Below, piece after piece: positions 1 to 9,321 of a DNA stretch of 64,000 nucleotides. How positions within the stretch are numbered: position 1 is the first letter of the stretch; the number at the start of each line of letters is the position of its first letter. The stretch covers positions 558,001 to 622,000 of the forward strand of contig OZ245822.1 in the NCBI GenBank assembly GCA_965228545.1. The letters run 5' to 3'. The translations under genes and the position numbers were made by a program. Source of the stretch: HXMU1420-13 sp965228545 (GTDB lineage Bacteria; Bacteroidota; Rhodothermia; Balneolales; Balneolaceae). The notes beneath the pieces are model-generated. The model worked only from the letters and a program-made list of their open reading frames with translations, had not been told where the DNA came from and searched no databases.

Positions 1-1
1 T

Positions 2-229
2 GTAGAATCAAAAGTAAAAGCCATTATCGTTGATAAATTAGGAGTTGACGATTCTGAAGTAACTGCAGATGCTAACTTCACAAACGACCTTGGCGCAGAT
101 TCTTTGGATACCGTTGAGCTAATTATGGAGTTCGAAAAAGAATTTGATCTTAGCATTCCAGACGAAGATGCGGAAAACATTGCCACAGTTGGCGATGCGA
201 TTACTTACATTTCTGGAAAATTATCATAA
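2..229 (+). CDS. acpP: Acyl carrier protein (5' partial)
   Basis: This is the C-terminal 75 residues of acyl carrier protein; the start lies before the window. ACP carries growing acyl chains on a phosphopantetheine arm during fatty acid synthesis in the cytoplasm. The modification site GADSLDTVEL is intact, with the acceptor serine encoded at 101-103. The acidic helix II and III pattern (EFEKEFDLSIPDEDAE) is typical. It ends 21 bases before fabF, the usual acpP-fabF arrangement, so cotranscription is likely. The identification is secure; only the N-terminal few residues are missing. Confidence 0.95.
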   Translation, partial: VESKVKAIIVDKLGVDDSEVTADANFTNDLGADSLDTVELIMEFEKEFDLSIPDEDAENIATVGDAITYISGKLS

Positions 230-250
230 TTCCACTCTCTCAAACTAATC

Positions 251-1495
251 ATGAGTGAACGTAGAGTTGTAATAACGGGCATTGGCGCTCTTACCCCTAT
301 TGGTAAGAGCGCACCCGATTTTTGGAACAGTTTAGTTTCAGGAAAAAGCGGTGCCCGTGCCATCGAACATTTCGATACCACTGATTTTCCAACCAAATTC
401 GCTGCTCAGCTCGAACACTTTAATTCTGAAGATTATTTCGAGCGCAAAGACGCACGACGATTGGATCTAGTTGCTCAATACGCCATTGTGGCAAGCAAAG
501 AGGCTATCGACGATTCCGGGCTTGAGCTCGATGAAATCAATAAAGACCGGGTTGCTGTAATAGTTGGAACCGGAATAGGTGGGATGAAAACATTCTACGA
601 TCAGTCTATTTCTTTTCATGAACGAGGACCCCGAGGGGTTTCTCCGTTCTTTATTCCCATGTTGATTCCCGATATCGTATCCGGGCAAATCTCGATTCGA
701 CATGGCTTCAGAGGGCCAAATTTTTGTGCTGTTTCGGCATGTGCAACAGGTTCTCATAATATTGGTATTGCATACGATATGATTCGGTATGGGCAATCGG
801 ATTACGCTGTAACAGGTGGAACCGAAGCACCCATTACTCGCATAGGTATCTCAGGCTTTAATGCGATGAAAGCAATGTCGACCAGAAATGACGAGCCAGA
901 GCGTGCTTCCCGTCCTTTTGATACCGATCGCGACGGTTTTGTACTAGGCGAAGGGTCAGGAATTTTTATTCTGGAAGAATTAGAAACTGCGTTAGCTCGC
1001 GGAGCCCGCATTTACGGTGAAATTGTAGGCTATGGATATTCTGCCGATGCTTACCACATCACTGCTCCAGATCCGGATGGCGGCGGAGTGATGCTCGCAA
1101 TGAATAATGCATTAAATGCAGCTGGCATTACACCTGAAGATGTCGATCATATTAACATGCACGGTACTTCTACACCTTTAGGAGACATTGCCGAGACCAA
1201 TTCCATTAAAAAAGTGTTTGGCGAGCATGCATATACGATGAATTTAAACTCAACTAAATCGATGACCGGACATACCTTAGGGGCAGCCGGAGCCATTGAA
1301 TCGGTTGCTGCTCTCTTAGCTATATATCATGGTATTGTGCCGCCTACCATAAATGTTGATAATCAAGATTCGGAATGCGATCTCAACTACACGGCTAATA
1401 AAGCAGAGGTTCGAGATATCAGATACGCATTAAACAACGCATTCGGGTTTGGTGGGCATAACTCGACCTTAGTTTTCAAGAAGTTCGAGGAATAA
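251..1495 (+). CDS. fabF: 3-oxoacyl-ACP synthase II
   Basis: This 414-aa protein is a ketoacyl-ACP synthase of the FabF type, which condenses malonyl-ACP with acyl-ACP in fatty acid elongation. The Cys-His-His catalytic triad is visible: Cys164 in SACATG, His304 in HGTSTPLGD and His341 in GHTLGAAG. The glycine-rich C-terminus NNAFGFGGHN is also present. Length and N-terminus (RRVVITGIGALTPIG) match the family. It sits between acpP and rnc, with rnc starting one base after its stop, so the three form an operon of a widely conserved type. The KASII rather than KASI assignment follows from overall similarity and context. Confidence 0.96.
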   Translation: MSERRVVITGIGALTPIGKSAPDFWNSLVSGKSGARAIEHFDTTDFPTKFAAQLEHFNSEDYFERKDARRLDLVAQYAIVASKEAIDDSGLELDEINKDRVAVIVGTGIGGMKTFYDQSISFHERGPRGVSPFFIPMLIPDIVSGQISIRHGFRGPNFCAVSACATGSHNIGIAYDMIRYGQSDYAVTGGTEAPITRIGISGFNAMKAMSTRNDEPERASRPFDTDRDGFVLGEGSGIFILEELETALARGARIYGEIVGYGYSADAYHITAPDPDGGGVMLAMNNALNAAGITPEDVDHINMHGTSTPLGDIAETNSIKKVFGEHAYTMNLNSTKSMTGHTLGAAGAIESVAALLAIYHGIVPPTINVDNQDSECDLNYTANKAEVRDIRYALNNAFGFGGHNSTLVFKKFEE

Positions 1496-1496
1496 A

Positions 1497-2240
1497 ATGA
1501 GAGCTATTTTCCGATCTCTATTCTTCAAAATCGGAAAAAAACCCGCCGTTAAAACGGAAAGATTAACACAACTCGAAAAAATTCTTGGAATCGAAATTGA
1601 CGAGCCCTCATTGTTTCAAAGAGCATTAAGGCACCGATCTATGCTATCGCAAGAACAATACGCAAAATTTGATAGCTACGAGCGCTTAGAGTTTTTAGGT
1701 GATGCTGTACTTGATTTAATTGCAGCTGAAATTTTATTTAATCGATATCCCGAGAAAGACGAAGGTTTCCTTACAAAAACAAGAGCCAAACTTGTTAGAG
1801 GAGAAACTCTAGCTCTGCTTTCAAATAAATTAGGGTTTGAAGAGCTCATGGAGATTGGCGAAAACAATAGCGTAGTTAAAATTTCTAAAAGTATTCTTGC
1901 TGATGTATTTGAGTCGCTGGTAGCGGCCATTTATATCACAAAAGGTTACACCTACGCTTTTCAGTTTGTTGAACGAGTATACAATCAACATATCAATTTT
2001 GAGGATCTCGTTACCACGATCGATAATCATAAAAGTGCTTTGCTCGAGTATACACAAGCTCAGCGCTTACCCTTACCACAGTATCTGCTTATCAACGAAT
2101 CAGGCCCGGGCCACAATCGTACGTTTGAAGTTAAAGTGTTGGTAGGCGATGACGAACTGGGAACCGGAATTGGCAAGAGTAAAAAGAAAGCCGAGCAATT
2201 AGCTGCCGAAGTTGCCCTCCAAACACTCAATCAGGCATAA
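1497..2240 (+). CDS. rnc: Ribonuclease III
   Basis: This 247-aa endonuclease cleaves double-stranded RNA and processes rRNA precursors and structured mRNAs. The RNase III signature ERLEFLGDAVLD is at residues 62-73, with the acidic metal-binding residues E65 and D69. The second acidic pair, D136 and E139, is in DVFESLVAAIY. A double-stranded RNA-binding domain fills roughly residues 175-245 and ends with the KKKAEQLAAEVAL helix. A basic leader of about 20 residues precedes the catalytic domain. The ATG lies one base after the fabF stop, implying translational coupling in an acpP-fabF-rnc operon. Confidence 0.96.
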   Translation: MRAIFRSLFFKIGKKPAVKTERLTQLEKILGIEIDEPSLFQRALRHRSMLSQEQYAKFDSYERLEFLGDAVLDLIAAEILFNRYPEKDEGFLTKTRAKLVRGETLALLSNKLGFEELMEIGENNSVVKISKSILADVFESLVAAIYITKGYTYAFQFVERVYNQHINFEDLVTTIDNHKSALLEYTQAQRLPLPQYLLINESGPGHNRTFEVKVLVGDDELGTGIGKSKKKAEQLAAEVALQTLNQA

Positions 2241-2336
2241 ACAATTCCTGTAGAAAACTTGTTTTTTGAGTGATTAAGCACGATTCTTAGCGTGCATTCG
2301 TCAGGTGTAAAATACTCATCTTTTAATAAGGCAAAG

Positions 2337-3719
2337 ATGCTCGTTCAACTGCTAAAACCGGAATTTCAAGAGCTCATCGAGGCAAAAAATTGGGTTGCCT
2401 TGAAAGAGGTGTTGACCGATGTGCCTGCCGCAGATATATCTGAACTACTGGTAGAGTTACCCGGTGATATTGCCGTTGTTGTATTTAGATTGTTAAAAAA
2501 AGCCAAAGCAGCAGATGTTTTTGCAGAATTACCATCTGGCAAAGGAGTAGAGCTAATCGAGCTATTTACTCGTCAACAGCTCACCGATGTAATGGGTAAT
2601 CTGGAACCGGACGAACAAGTAGCACTTCTGGAAGAATTGCCGGGACATCTAACTCAGATGGTGATGAATACCATGCGAGTGGATGACCAAAAACAGGTTA
2701 AGAAATTGATGGGCTACCCCGAAGAATCGATTGGTCGTTTGATGACACCAAGATACGTTCGGGTTAAATCTGACTGGACAGTTGCCCGCAGTATGGAGCA
2801 CATCCGCAAGTACGCAAATGTAGCCGAAACACTGAACGTAATTTATGTGGTTGATGATAAAGAGCGGCTAATTGATGATTTACGTATCACCCAACTTATT
2901 GTAGCAGAACTGGAAGCAACTATAGAAACGTTGATGGACGATTCTTTCAACGCACTTCTGGTATTCGACGATCAGGAGGATGCAGTGAAGATGTTTGCTA
3001 AATATGACCGTGTTGCATTGCCTGTAATTGATACCGATGGTGTGTTAGTTGGTATTGTTACCGTTGATGATGTGATTGACGTAGCTGAGGAAGAAACCAC
3101 CGAGGATATGCAGAAAATGGCCGCTATGGATGCCCTCGATGATTACTATTCTCAAACGTCCATCGGTTTGATGGTGAAGAAAAGACTGGGGTGGCTAGTT
3201 GTTTTATTTATTGGGCAGATTTTAACGGCATTAACCATGGGCCAATACGAAGAGTTATTAAGTCAGGTAGTGTTCTTATCATTTTTTGTACCGCTGATTA
3301 TTTCTAGTGGAGGCAACTCGGGAGCACAAGCAGCTACACTGGTTATTCGAGCATTGGCTACCGACGATATCAAATCTGATGATTGGAAAATGGTGTTCAA
3401 ACGAGAGTTTACATCGGGATTAATGCTCGGTGGGTTAATTGGTCTACTCGGTTTTGTTACAATGATCGCATGGGATTTAATAGAAGGGAGTCCTTTTGGC
3501 TACGAAATGGTAATGACCGCTTTAGTTATTGGATTAAGTCTGCTTTCTATTGTTCTGTTTGGTAATTTTGTAGGTGCAATGTTACCATTTTTACTTTCAC
3601 GACTTGGGTTAGATCCCGCTGTTTCTTCAGCACCGTTTGTTGCAACCATCGTGGATGTATCAGGAATTATCATTTATTTTTCAATTGCCATATTACTATT
3701 AAGTGGCACAATATTATAG
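2337..3719 (+). CDS. mgtE: Magnesium transporter MgtE
   Basis: This is an inner-membrane Mg2+ channel/transporter of about 460 residues. The order of parts is the family's: an acidic N-terminal superhelical domain, a pair of CBS domains acting as the cytoplasmic Mg2+ sensor, a linker helix, and a C-terminal five-helix pore. The pore contains LGLDPAVSSAPFVATIVDVSG, in which the Asp and surrounding small residues match the ion-binding helix of MgtE. An in-frame GTG at 2292 would add 15 residues, but the ATG at 2337 has an AAGG just upstream and gives the usual N-terminus. thyA begins 9 bases after the stop. Confidence 0.93.
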   Translation: MLVQLLKPEFQELIEAKNWVALKEVLTDVPAADISELLVELPGDIAVVVFRLLKKAKAADVFAELPSGKGVELIELFTRQQLTDVMGNLEPDEQVALLEELPGHLTQMVMNTMRVDDQKQVKKLMGYPEESIGRLMTPRYVRVKSDWTVARSMEHIRKYANVAETLNVIYVVDDKERLIDDLRITQLIVAELEATIETLMDDSFNALLVFDDQEDAVKMFAKYDRVALPVIDTDGVLVGIVTVDDVIDVAEEETTEDMQKMAAMDALDDYYSQTSIGLMVKKRLGWLVVLFIGQILTALTMGQYEELLSQVVFLSFFVPLIISSGGNSGAQAATLVIRALATDDIKSDDWKMVFKREFTSGLMLGGLIGLLGFVTMIAWDLIEGSPFGYEMVMTALVIGLSLLSIVLFGNFVGAMLPFLLSRLGLDPAVSSAPFVATIVDVSGIIIYFSIAILLLSGTIL

Positions 3720-3728
3720 CTTTAAAGT

Positions 3729-4562
3729 ATGAAAGTATATCACGATTTAGTGCGAAACGTTTTGGAAAATGGTGTTCGAAAAGAGAACAGAACCGGAACA
3801 GATACTATTTCAGGATTCGCAGAATTTTATAAAGTAGACCTAGCAAAAGGCTTCCCACTTCTAACCACGAAAAAAGTGTATTTTCGATCGGTTATTCTTG
3901 AACTACTTTGGTATTTACGAGGGGAAGATCACATCCGGTGGTTAAGAGATGAAAACGATTGCCATATTTGGGATGCATGGGCCAAGGAAGATGGCCATGT
4001 TGGGCCGATTTATCCGGTACTTTGGAGGCGTTTTCCTTATTTGAAAAAAGAAGCTGTAGCCGGTAAAGAAGATGAATTTAAGTGGGTTCGTAAAGAATTC
4101 GATCAGGTACAACGAGCTATTGATATGCTAAAAACTAATCCCAACAGCCGACGGATTGTAGTGAGCACTTGGCATCCGGGCTTACTTGGAGAAATGGCAT
4201 TACCACCATGTCACTTAATGTATATTTTCAATGTAGCTGATGGAAAACTCAACTGTCATCTCACACAACGCTCAGGCGATATTGCACTAGGTATTCCATT
4301 TAATCTTGCCTGCTATGCTGCTTTAACTATGGCTATTGCACAAGAAGTAGGGTTACAACCCGGTACCTTTGCCCATACTATCGTAGATGCTCATATTTAT
4401 GTGAATCATGTGGATGGTTTAAAAGAACAGCTAAAACGTGAACCAAAAGAACTGCCAACGCTAACCATTGCCAATAAACCGGTTGATGAGCTCACTTTCG
4501 ATGACTTTACGCTCGAAAATTATAATCCTGACCCAGGTATTCGGTTCGAGGTAGCTGTATGA
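3729..4562 (+). CDS. thyA: Thymidylate synthase
   Basis: This 277-aa protein converts dUMP to dTMP using methylene-tetrahydrofolate. The catalytic cysteine is Cys161 in ALPPCHLMY. The dUMP-binding residues are visible in NPNSRRIVVSTWHP, QRSGDIALGIPFN and DAHIYVNHVDG. It is slightly longer than the 264-residue enterobacterial enzyme because of an insertion around residues 100-130 (KKEAVAGKEDEFKWV). The stop overlaps the folA start (ATGA at 4559-4562). The pairing is functional: ThyA oxidises the folate cofactor to dihydrofolate and the DHFR encoded next door regenerates it. Confidence 0.97.
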   Translation: MKVYHDLVRNVLENGVRKENRTGTDTISGFAEFYKVDLAKGFPLLTTKKVYFRSVILELLWYLRGEDHIRWLRDENDCHIWDAWAKEDGHVGPIYPVLWRRFPYLKKEAVAGKEDEFKWVRKEFDQVQRAIDMLKTNPNSRRIVVSTWHPGLLGEMALPPCHLMYIFNVADGKLNCHLTQRSGDIALGIPFNLACYAALTMAIAQEVGLQPGTFAHTIVDAHIYVNHVDGLKEQLKREPKELPTLTIANKPVDELTFDDFTLENYNPDPGIRFEVAV

Positions 4563-5029
4563 TTATCACTCTTATTGCAGCCCACGATCCCAATTTGGTA
4601 ATAGGAAAAGACGGAGAATTACCTTGGCGATACAGTGAGGACTTAAAGTACTTTAAGCAACAAACGATGGGAAAAACCATGGTTATGGGGCGTGGAGTAT
4701 TCGAAGAATTGGGCGAAAAACCTCTTCCCGGCCGTAAAAACATAGTGCTCTCTACTTCAAAAAAATATGATTCGGTAGATACCTATACATCCTTAGATGA
4801 AGCACTTTCGAACATGGATGAACCGGAAGTAATGATTATTGGAGGAGGAGTTCTCTACAAACAAACACTTTCGATTGCAGATAGACTGTTGATAACTGAA
4901 ATAAAAAAAGAGTATGATGGGGATACGTTTTTTCCTGAATACCGAGATAAAATTGGGATAGATTGGGAGCTTGTTTCTGAAAAAAACTCAGATGATTTAA
5001 GATTTCTTGAGTATCGCCGCACCCCTTAG
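4559..5029 (+). CDS. folA: Dihydrofolate reductase
   Basis: This 156-aa NADPH-dependent enzyme reduces dihydrofolate to tetrahydrofolate. It shows the standard DHFR features: the N-terminal strand IITLIAAHDPNLVIG, the Met20-loop region with ELPW, the substrate-binding acidic residue in SEDLKYFK (about D28), the cofactor motif GRGVFEELGEKPLPGR and the IIGGG turn. The length is normal. Translation is probably coupled to thyA through the 4-base overlap, which matches ThyA's production of dihydrofolate. No other folate genes follow, and the next gene starts 66 bases downstream. Confidence 0.97.
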   Translation: MIITLIAAHDPNLVIGKDGELPWRYSEDLKYFKQQTMGKTMVMGRGVFEELGEKPLPGRKNIVLSTSKKYDSVDTYTSLDEALSNMDEPEVMIIGGGVLYKQTLSIADRLLITEIKKEYDGDTFFPEYRDKIGIDWELVSEKNSDDLRFLEYRRTP

Positions 5030-5095
5030 CATTAAGAAATGCTAACTCCATAGCCTAAGAAGTTTATGTAATTTTGAGGATAATTAAACTATGTA

Positions 5096-7438
5096 GTGAA
5101 AACTTTACCATTTCTTATTGCATCTCTTTCCTTTGTAGACTTTGTGCTGCTAGCGTCACTACTAGTAATTATACTTTACTTGTGCTATCGCATATTAAGC
5201 CGTGTATTCGAGCTTAAATTTAAGCAATTATTGATTGATACTATTATTGATGAGCATGATCAATTAATTGGAATACTGAACAAAAAGGGAGAAGTAGTTT
5301 TTTCGAACTACAAGTTTAACGAACTACTTGGTTTGCCCAAAGAAAAAATCATCGGTAATACTATAGCTGAATTACCCATTCGTAAAGATTTGATTGCCGC
5401 GCTGGTTAAAAGCGATGATAAGATTGATCCGGAAACCAGCACTCATATCAGCTACAATTATAAAGTTATGCTGTTTAAAGATGCGTGTTGGCTTAATATC
5501 CAGAAAAGAACGCTCAGGTTAGAGGATAAGAACAAATATTACGTCCAGCTTATCATTACCGACATTACCGACAAGAAGAAAGTAGAAGAGCGCTTATTTA
5601 ATGCACAGGTTCAATACAAGCAACTTGTAGAGTCGGCCAATGATATTATTTATAAATCTGATATCGCCGGAAATGTGACATACTCTAACAAAGCATTGAA
5701 TAAATTATTGGGTTACGATATTGATATGCCGGGTAGCATTAACATCCTCGATTTTGTGTACAAAGAGGATTTAACTGCAATAACTAACTATTTTACTTCT
5801 CAACTAAATGCCATTAACGATAAAAACTATATCGAGTTTCGGGTGGTTACGCGAGATGGCAATTTAAAATGGTTAGGCCAAACTACTTCTATGATCAAAG
5901 ATGGTGATGTAGTAGTTGGGTTGCAGTCGGTGGCGCGGGATATAACGTCTAAAATTGATGCTGAAAATGAACTAATTCGTGCTAAAGAAATTGCTGAGAA
6001 TGCTAGTGATGCCAAATCGAATTTTATTTCAAGTCTATCGCACGAGTTTCGTACACCTCTAAACGCAATTTTAGGTTACTCTCAGATCCTGGAACGCAAT
6101 GCTTCCATCTTACCGGATGAAAAAACACATATTCGTGAAATCAAATCAGCAGGCGAACAACTACTTTCTATGGTAGACGATATTCTAGAACTTACTACAT
6201 TAGATGCTCAGCATAATCAAGAGAAAAAAGAAGAGCAAAACCTTAGGGTTTATATCGATACCTTCAGCCGGCGTTTCAATGAATTGGCTAAGGTTAAAAA
6301 TTTATCGTTTAATGTGGTTCATCCCGAAGATTTTCCTGAGTTGCTTACCACCGATTTTAACCGGCTCTCTATGGTGCTAAAGAACTTGCTAGATAATGCT
6401 TTAAAATTTACTGAGGAAGGGGGCGTACAGCTTAAATATACTATTGAGGCCACAGAAGATAGAAATCATTTTCTTGCAGTTAATATTTACGATACCGGAA
6501 TAGGAATTAACAGTGATGAATTAGACCTGATATACAATCCATTTTGGCAGCATGAACCTTTGAAAAAGGCAGGAACCGGACTCGGTTTAACCTTGTGTAA
6601 ACGAATCATCGAGTATTTTGGTGGAACCATTGAAGCAAAAAACAGAGAAGAAGGTGGGCTTGAAGTCTCATTTAGTATTCCTGTTTCTGTACGGCATCAA
6701 CTATCCACCGATCGTTCTCTTCATATTCAAAGATCAACCGGCGATACAGAAGTGAATATTCATAGAGAGTCTCCGGTTCGAGTTCTGATTGTAGACGACT
6801 TAGTTCCCAATCGCACGATTACGCGAATCATCTTGCAAGAGAATGGATATGCCTACCAAGAAGCAGAAGATGGCTTAGAGGCTTTATCACAAATCGAACA
6901 ATTCGATCCCGATGTAATTTTGATGGATATAAATATGCCGGTAATGGATGGAATTGAAGCCATGCTCAAAATCCGTGCGAGAGACTGGAAATACCAAAGT
7001 ATGCCGATTATAGCAGTAACGGCAGGGGATCAGGGTGGAAAAACAGAACTATTGGAAAAAGGATTCTCAAATTATCTGCAAAAACCATTTCGTGAGCACG
7101 ATTTACTTGAGCAAATTGAAGAAAGTCTGAATCAGAACCTTGCCAGAATGCTTACCGATCATGAAATTGAATTCAATCAATTAATTTCATCACCAAAAGA
7201 AGTAGCAGAATACTTATTGGTTGTACACCCCCAAAAGGCACATGAGATAACTAGTTTATTGGAACAACAGTATCTGCAAAAACTCACAGCCGGGCAATTG
7301 AGTCAACTATTAGAGGTACACACCTTATCGGATGCCGAGCAACTACTTGCCGAGGCTGCAGAAGAATACGATTTCAGCTTTTTGAATAAAGTACTTTCTC
7401 ATCTTAAAGAACCCGACCAGTCTTCTTCTAAACCGTAA
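5096..7438 (+). CDS. Hybrid sensor histidine kinase with PAS domains and receiver
   Basis: This 780-aa signalling protein has a GTG start and one hydrophobic segment near residues 8-33, which probably anchors it in the inner membrane. Two PAS domains follow (about 53-160 and 176-290, the second with a PAC-like end). A HisKA domain has phospho-acceptor His316 in LSHEFRTPLNAILGYSQIL. The HATPase has an N-box (NLLDNALKF), DTGIGI and GTGLGL. A receiver domain (about 561-675) has phospho-acceptor Asp611 in LMDINMPVMDG. A tail of about 100 residues after the receiver resembles no domain I can name. No cognate regulator is adjacent. The last 11 bases overlap the convergent HD-domain gene. Its signal is unknown. 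Confidence 0.9.
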   Translation: MKTLPFLIASLSFVDFVLLASLLVIILYLCYRILSRVFELKFKQLLIDTIIDEHDQLIGILNKKGEVVFSNYKFNELLGLPKEKIIGNTIAELPIRKDLIAALVKSDDKIDPETSTHISYNYKVMLFKDACWLNIQKRTLRLEDKNKYYVQLIITDITDKKKVEERLFNAQVQYKQLVESANDIIYKSDIAGNVTYSNKALNKLLGYDIDMPGSINILDFVYKEDLTAITNYFTSQLNAINDKNYIEFRVVTRDGNLKWLGQTTSMIKDGDVVVGLQSVARDITSKIDAENELIRAKEIAENASDAKSNFISSLSHEFRTPLNAILGYSQILERNASILPDEKTHIREIKSAGEQLLSMVDDILELTTLDAQHNQEKKEEQNLRVYIDTFSRRFNELAKVKNLSFNVVHPEDFPELLTTDFNRLSMVLKNLLDNALKFTEEGGVQLKYTIEATEDRNHFLAVNIYDTGIGINSDELDLIYNPFWQHEPLKKAGTGLGLTLCKRIIEYFGGTIEAKNREEGGLEVSFSIPVSVRHQLSTDRSLHIQRSTGDTEVNIHRESPVRVLIVDDLVPNRTITRIILQENGYAYQEAEDGLEALSQIEQFDPDVILMDINMPVMDGIEAMLKIRARDWKYQSMPIIAVTAGDQGGKTELLEKGFSNYLQKPFREHDLLEQIEESLNQNLARMLTDHEIEFNQLISSPKEVAEYLLVVHPQKAHEITSLLEQQYLQKLTAGQLSQLLEVHTLSDAEQLLAEAAEEYDFSFLNKVLSHLKEPDQSSSKP

Positions 7439-8678
7439 TTGATTTTAAATGAACTACGAAATGGCGGACAATAGGCTCTGTAAGTGCAATTATATTTTTG
7501 GTGTCTGCCGCTTTTGAGAATTCAATCGCTTCGTTATCATCTAAAATCCAGATACTTTCATTGCGGTATTTATAGGCTTCGGTTTTGTTAACATCAAACT
7601 GATAGTAGTAGGCAGCTTGTTCTTTCGTAATTGGAAAGCCGGATTCTACCAAATAATGGTACGTTTTATCCAACACTTCTTGTTGGATATGGCTATCGGG
7701 TTTAAAGTCCAGAAAAGTGGTGCGAAACAAATCCCGATTTAGAAAACGTGTACATAAGTCGGCTAAGATAATATCCTTCGAGTACTGCCAGTCTTTGATG
7801 TTTTGGTACACATCATAATCATCTAAGGCGGCGTATAAATCGATGGCTTTTTTGGAAATCTTTTTTTTCGCGGATGGTTTTTCCTTAACAAAATATTCCA
7901 ATTTTGGTGAAGCAAAATGAAGATCAATGCCTGCTTCCAGTACATCACTTACACGTTTAAAAATCATACGTAACAGGGAATCGGCACTTAACACGGTTTT
8001 GTGCAAATAAACCTGCATGTACATCAAACGGCGAGCAATAATGTAGTTTTCTAAGGCATAAATCCCTTTTTTCTCAATTACGATGTTTCCGTTAAAAACA
8101 CGCATGGTTTTCAAAATCCGATTGATTCCAACGGTACCTTCAGAAACCCCCGTAAAAAAACTATCTCTGCGCAAGTAATCGAGTCGGTCGAGATCTAATT
8201 GAGAGCTAACCAGCTGATGCAAGAATTTCTTGGGGTATTGATTCGTAAAAATCTGAATTGCTGTTTCTAAGGCGCCATCAAACTGTTTATTCAGTTCTTT
8301 CATGATAGCCAGACTCATCATCTCGTGTGTAAAATTTTTGATGAGTGTATGTTCTAAGGTGTGGGAGAGAGGGCCATGCCCAACATCATGAAGGAGCAAC
8401 GCAATCAACGTTCCTTCGTATTCTTTATCGCTGATTGTAGTGTCTTTTTCTCGTAGATTTTGTAATACCCTTTGCCCTAACTCTAACGCCCCCAATGCAT
8501 GAGAAAAGCGAGAGTGTTCGGCGCCAGGGAAAACTAAATACCCCAACCCTAATTGCCTGATGCGGCGCAGGCGTTGCACATAAGGATGATCGATTAACCG
8601 AAGGATTATGCCTTTGGGAACGGTGATAAAACCTTGAACGGGATCGTTAAATATTTTATAACGTGTGCTTTTATCCAT
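7428..8678 (-). CDS. HD-domain phosphohydrolase (dGTPase/SAMHD1-like)
   Basis: This 416-aa protein belongs to the HD superfamily group related to dNTP triphosphohydrolases. Visible metal-site elements are H60 in RFSHALGALELG, H97-D98 in LLLHDVGHGPLSH, and an Asp-rich helix LDLDRLDYLRRD at about 161-172. The second half, with hydrophobic and lysine-rich stretches, matches the extended form common in Bacteroidota. The substrate cannot be read from sequence; nucleotide triphosphate hydrolysis is inferred from the family. The gene overlaps the upstream thioesterase by 8 bases, so the two are probably cotranscribed, and its 3' end overlaps the convergent histidine kinase. Confidence 0.85.
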   Translation of the reverse strand: MDKSTRYKIFNDPVQGFITVPKGIILRLIDHPYVQRLRRIRQLGLGYLVFPGAEHSRFSHALGALELGQRVLQNLREKDTTISDKEYEGTLIALLLHDVGHGPLSHTLEHTLIKNFTHEMMSLAIMKELNKQFDGALETAIQIFTNQYPKKFLHQLVSSQLDLDRLDYLRRDSFFTGVSEGTVGINRILKTMRVFNGNIVIEKKGIYALENYIIARRLMYMQVYLHKTVLSADSLLRMIFKRVSDVLEAGIDLHFASPKLEYFVKEKPSAKKKISKKAIDLYAALDDYDVYQNIKDWQYSKDIILADLCTRFLNRDLFRTTFLDFKPDSHIQQEVLDKTYHYLVESGFPITKEQAAYYYQFDVNKTEAYKYRNESIWILDDNEAIEFSKAADTKNIIALTEPIVRHFVVHLKSITV

Positions 8679-9111
8679 CCAGTTTTACCATCATTTCGTC
8701 CATATTGGCAACATCAGGAACTCTTGTAGGTCGCTGTTTCTTTAAATCGAACCAAACACCGGTAGTAGTTGCAATTGCATGTAAAGTATGAGTTTTTTGA
8801 TCGAAAATGGCTTGATAGGCCTCAACGCTGGAATTGCCAACCGATAGACAACCTGTTCCAATCAAAAGGCTTTGAGGGTATAAAATTGGTTTAATGTATT
8901 CGATGGTACTTTTAACGAGTACAAACGACTCGCCCCGTTCGAAACTATTTGCTAATTCGGGAACACTTTCTACAAAATGGATTCGGGCTTCTTCGAAATA
9001 CGAATTAAAGACGGCATTATTAACATGATTTAGTGGGTCAAGGTCTCTAAATCGAGTTTTAATGGTGTGCCAATGAAAGAATAAGTCCGGATCGTATGTT
9101 AGTAGTGCCAT
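8671..9111 (-). CDS. Acyl-CoA thioesterase, hotdog fold (4HBT family)
   Basis: This 146-aa protein has the hotdog-fold pattern of YbgC/FadM-type thioesterases. The N-terminal motif TRFRDLDPLNHVNNAVFNSYFEEAR carries the catalytic-type Asp and the helix that follows it, and a late TTTGVWFDLKKQRPTRVP strand completes the core. Such enzymes hydrolyse acyl-CoA or acyl-ACP thioesters; the chain-length preference is not evident. Its stop overlaps the following HD-domain gene. It reads away from the divergent M42 peptidase, and both likely use promoters in the 210-base gap at 9112-9321. Confidence 0.85.
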   Translation of the reverse strand: MALLTYDPDLFFHWHTIKTRFRDLDPLNHVNNAVFNSYFEEARIHFVESVPELANSFERGESFVLVKSTIEYIKPILYPQSLLIGTGCLSVGNSSVEAYQAIFDQKTHTLHAIATTTGVWFDLKKQRPTRVPDVANMDEMMVKLDG

Positions 9112-9321
9112 GAATTTTTTTGAACGGAAAATGCGATTATGACTAACGAAATCAAAGTGTTTTATAGCTTAACTGAAAGGTGTGGACAGGCCTTACACAA
9201 GTGATACGATATTAAGATATAGGTGCTAGCTGCAATTTTGTTATTCCTGTTAGTTTGCTTCAACGCAATCATTAGATTTTATATCTTCGGCATCACAAAT
9301 TTATAGCCATAGAATATCATT

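Noticed and set aside
2292..2336. GTG start giving MgtE 15 extra residues
   Set aside because: No ribosome-binding site precedes it, and the ATG at 2337 has one and yields the family's usual N-terminus.
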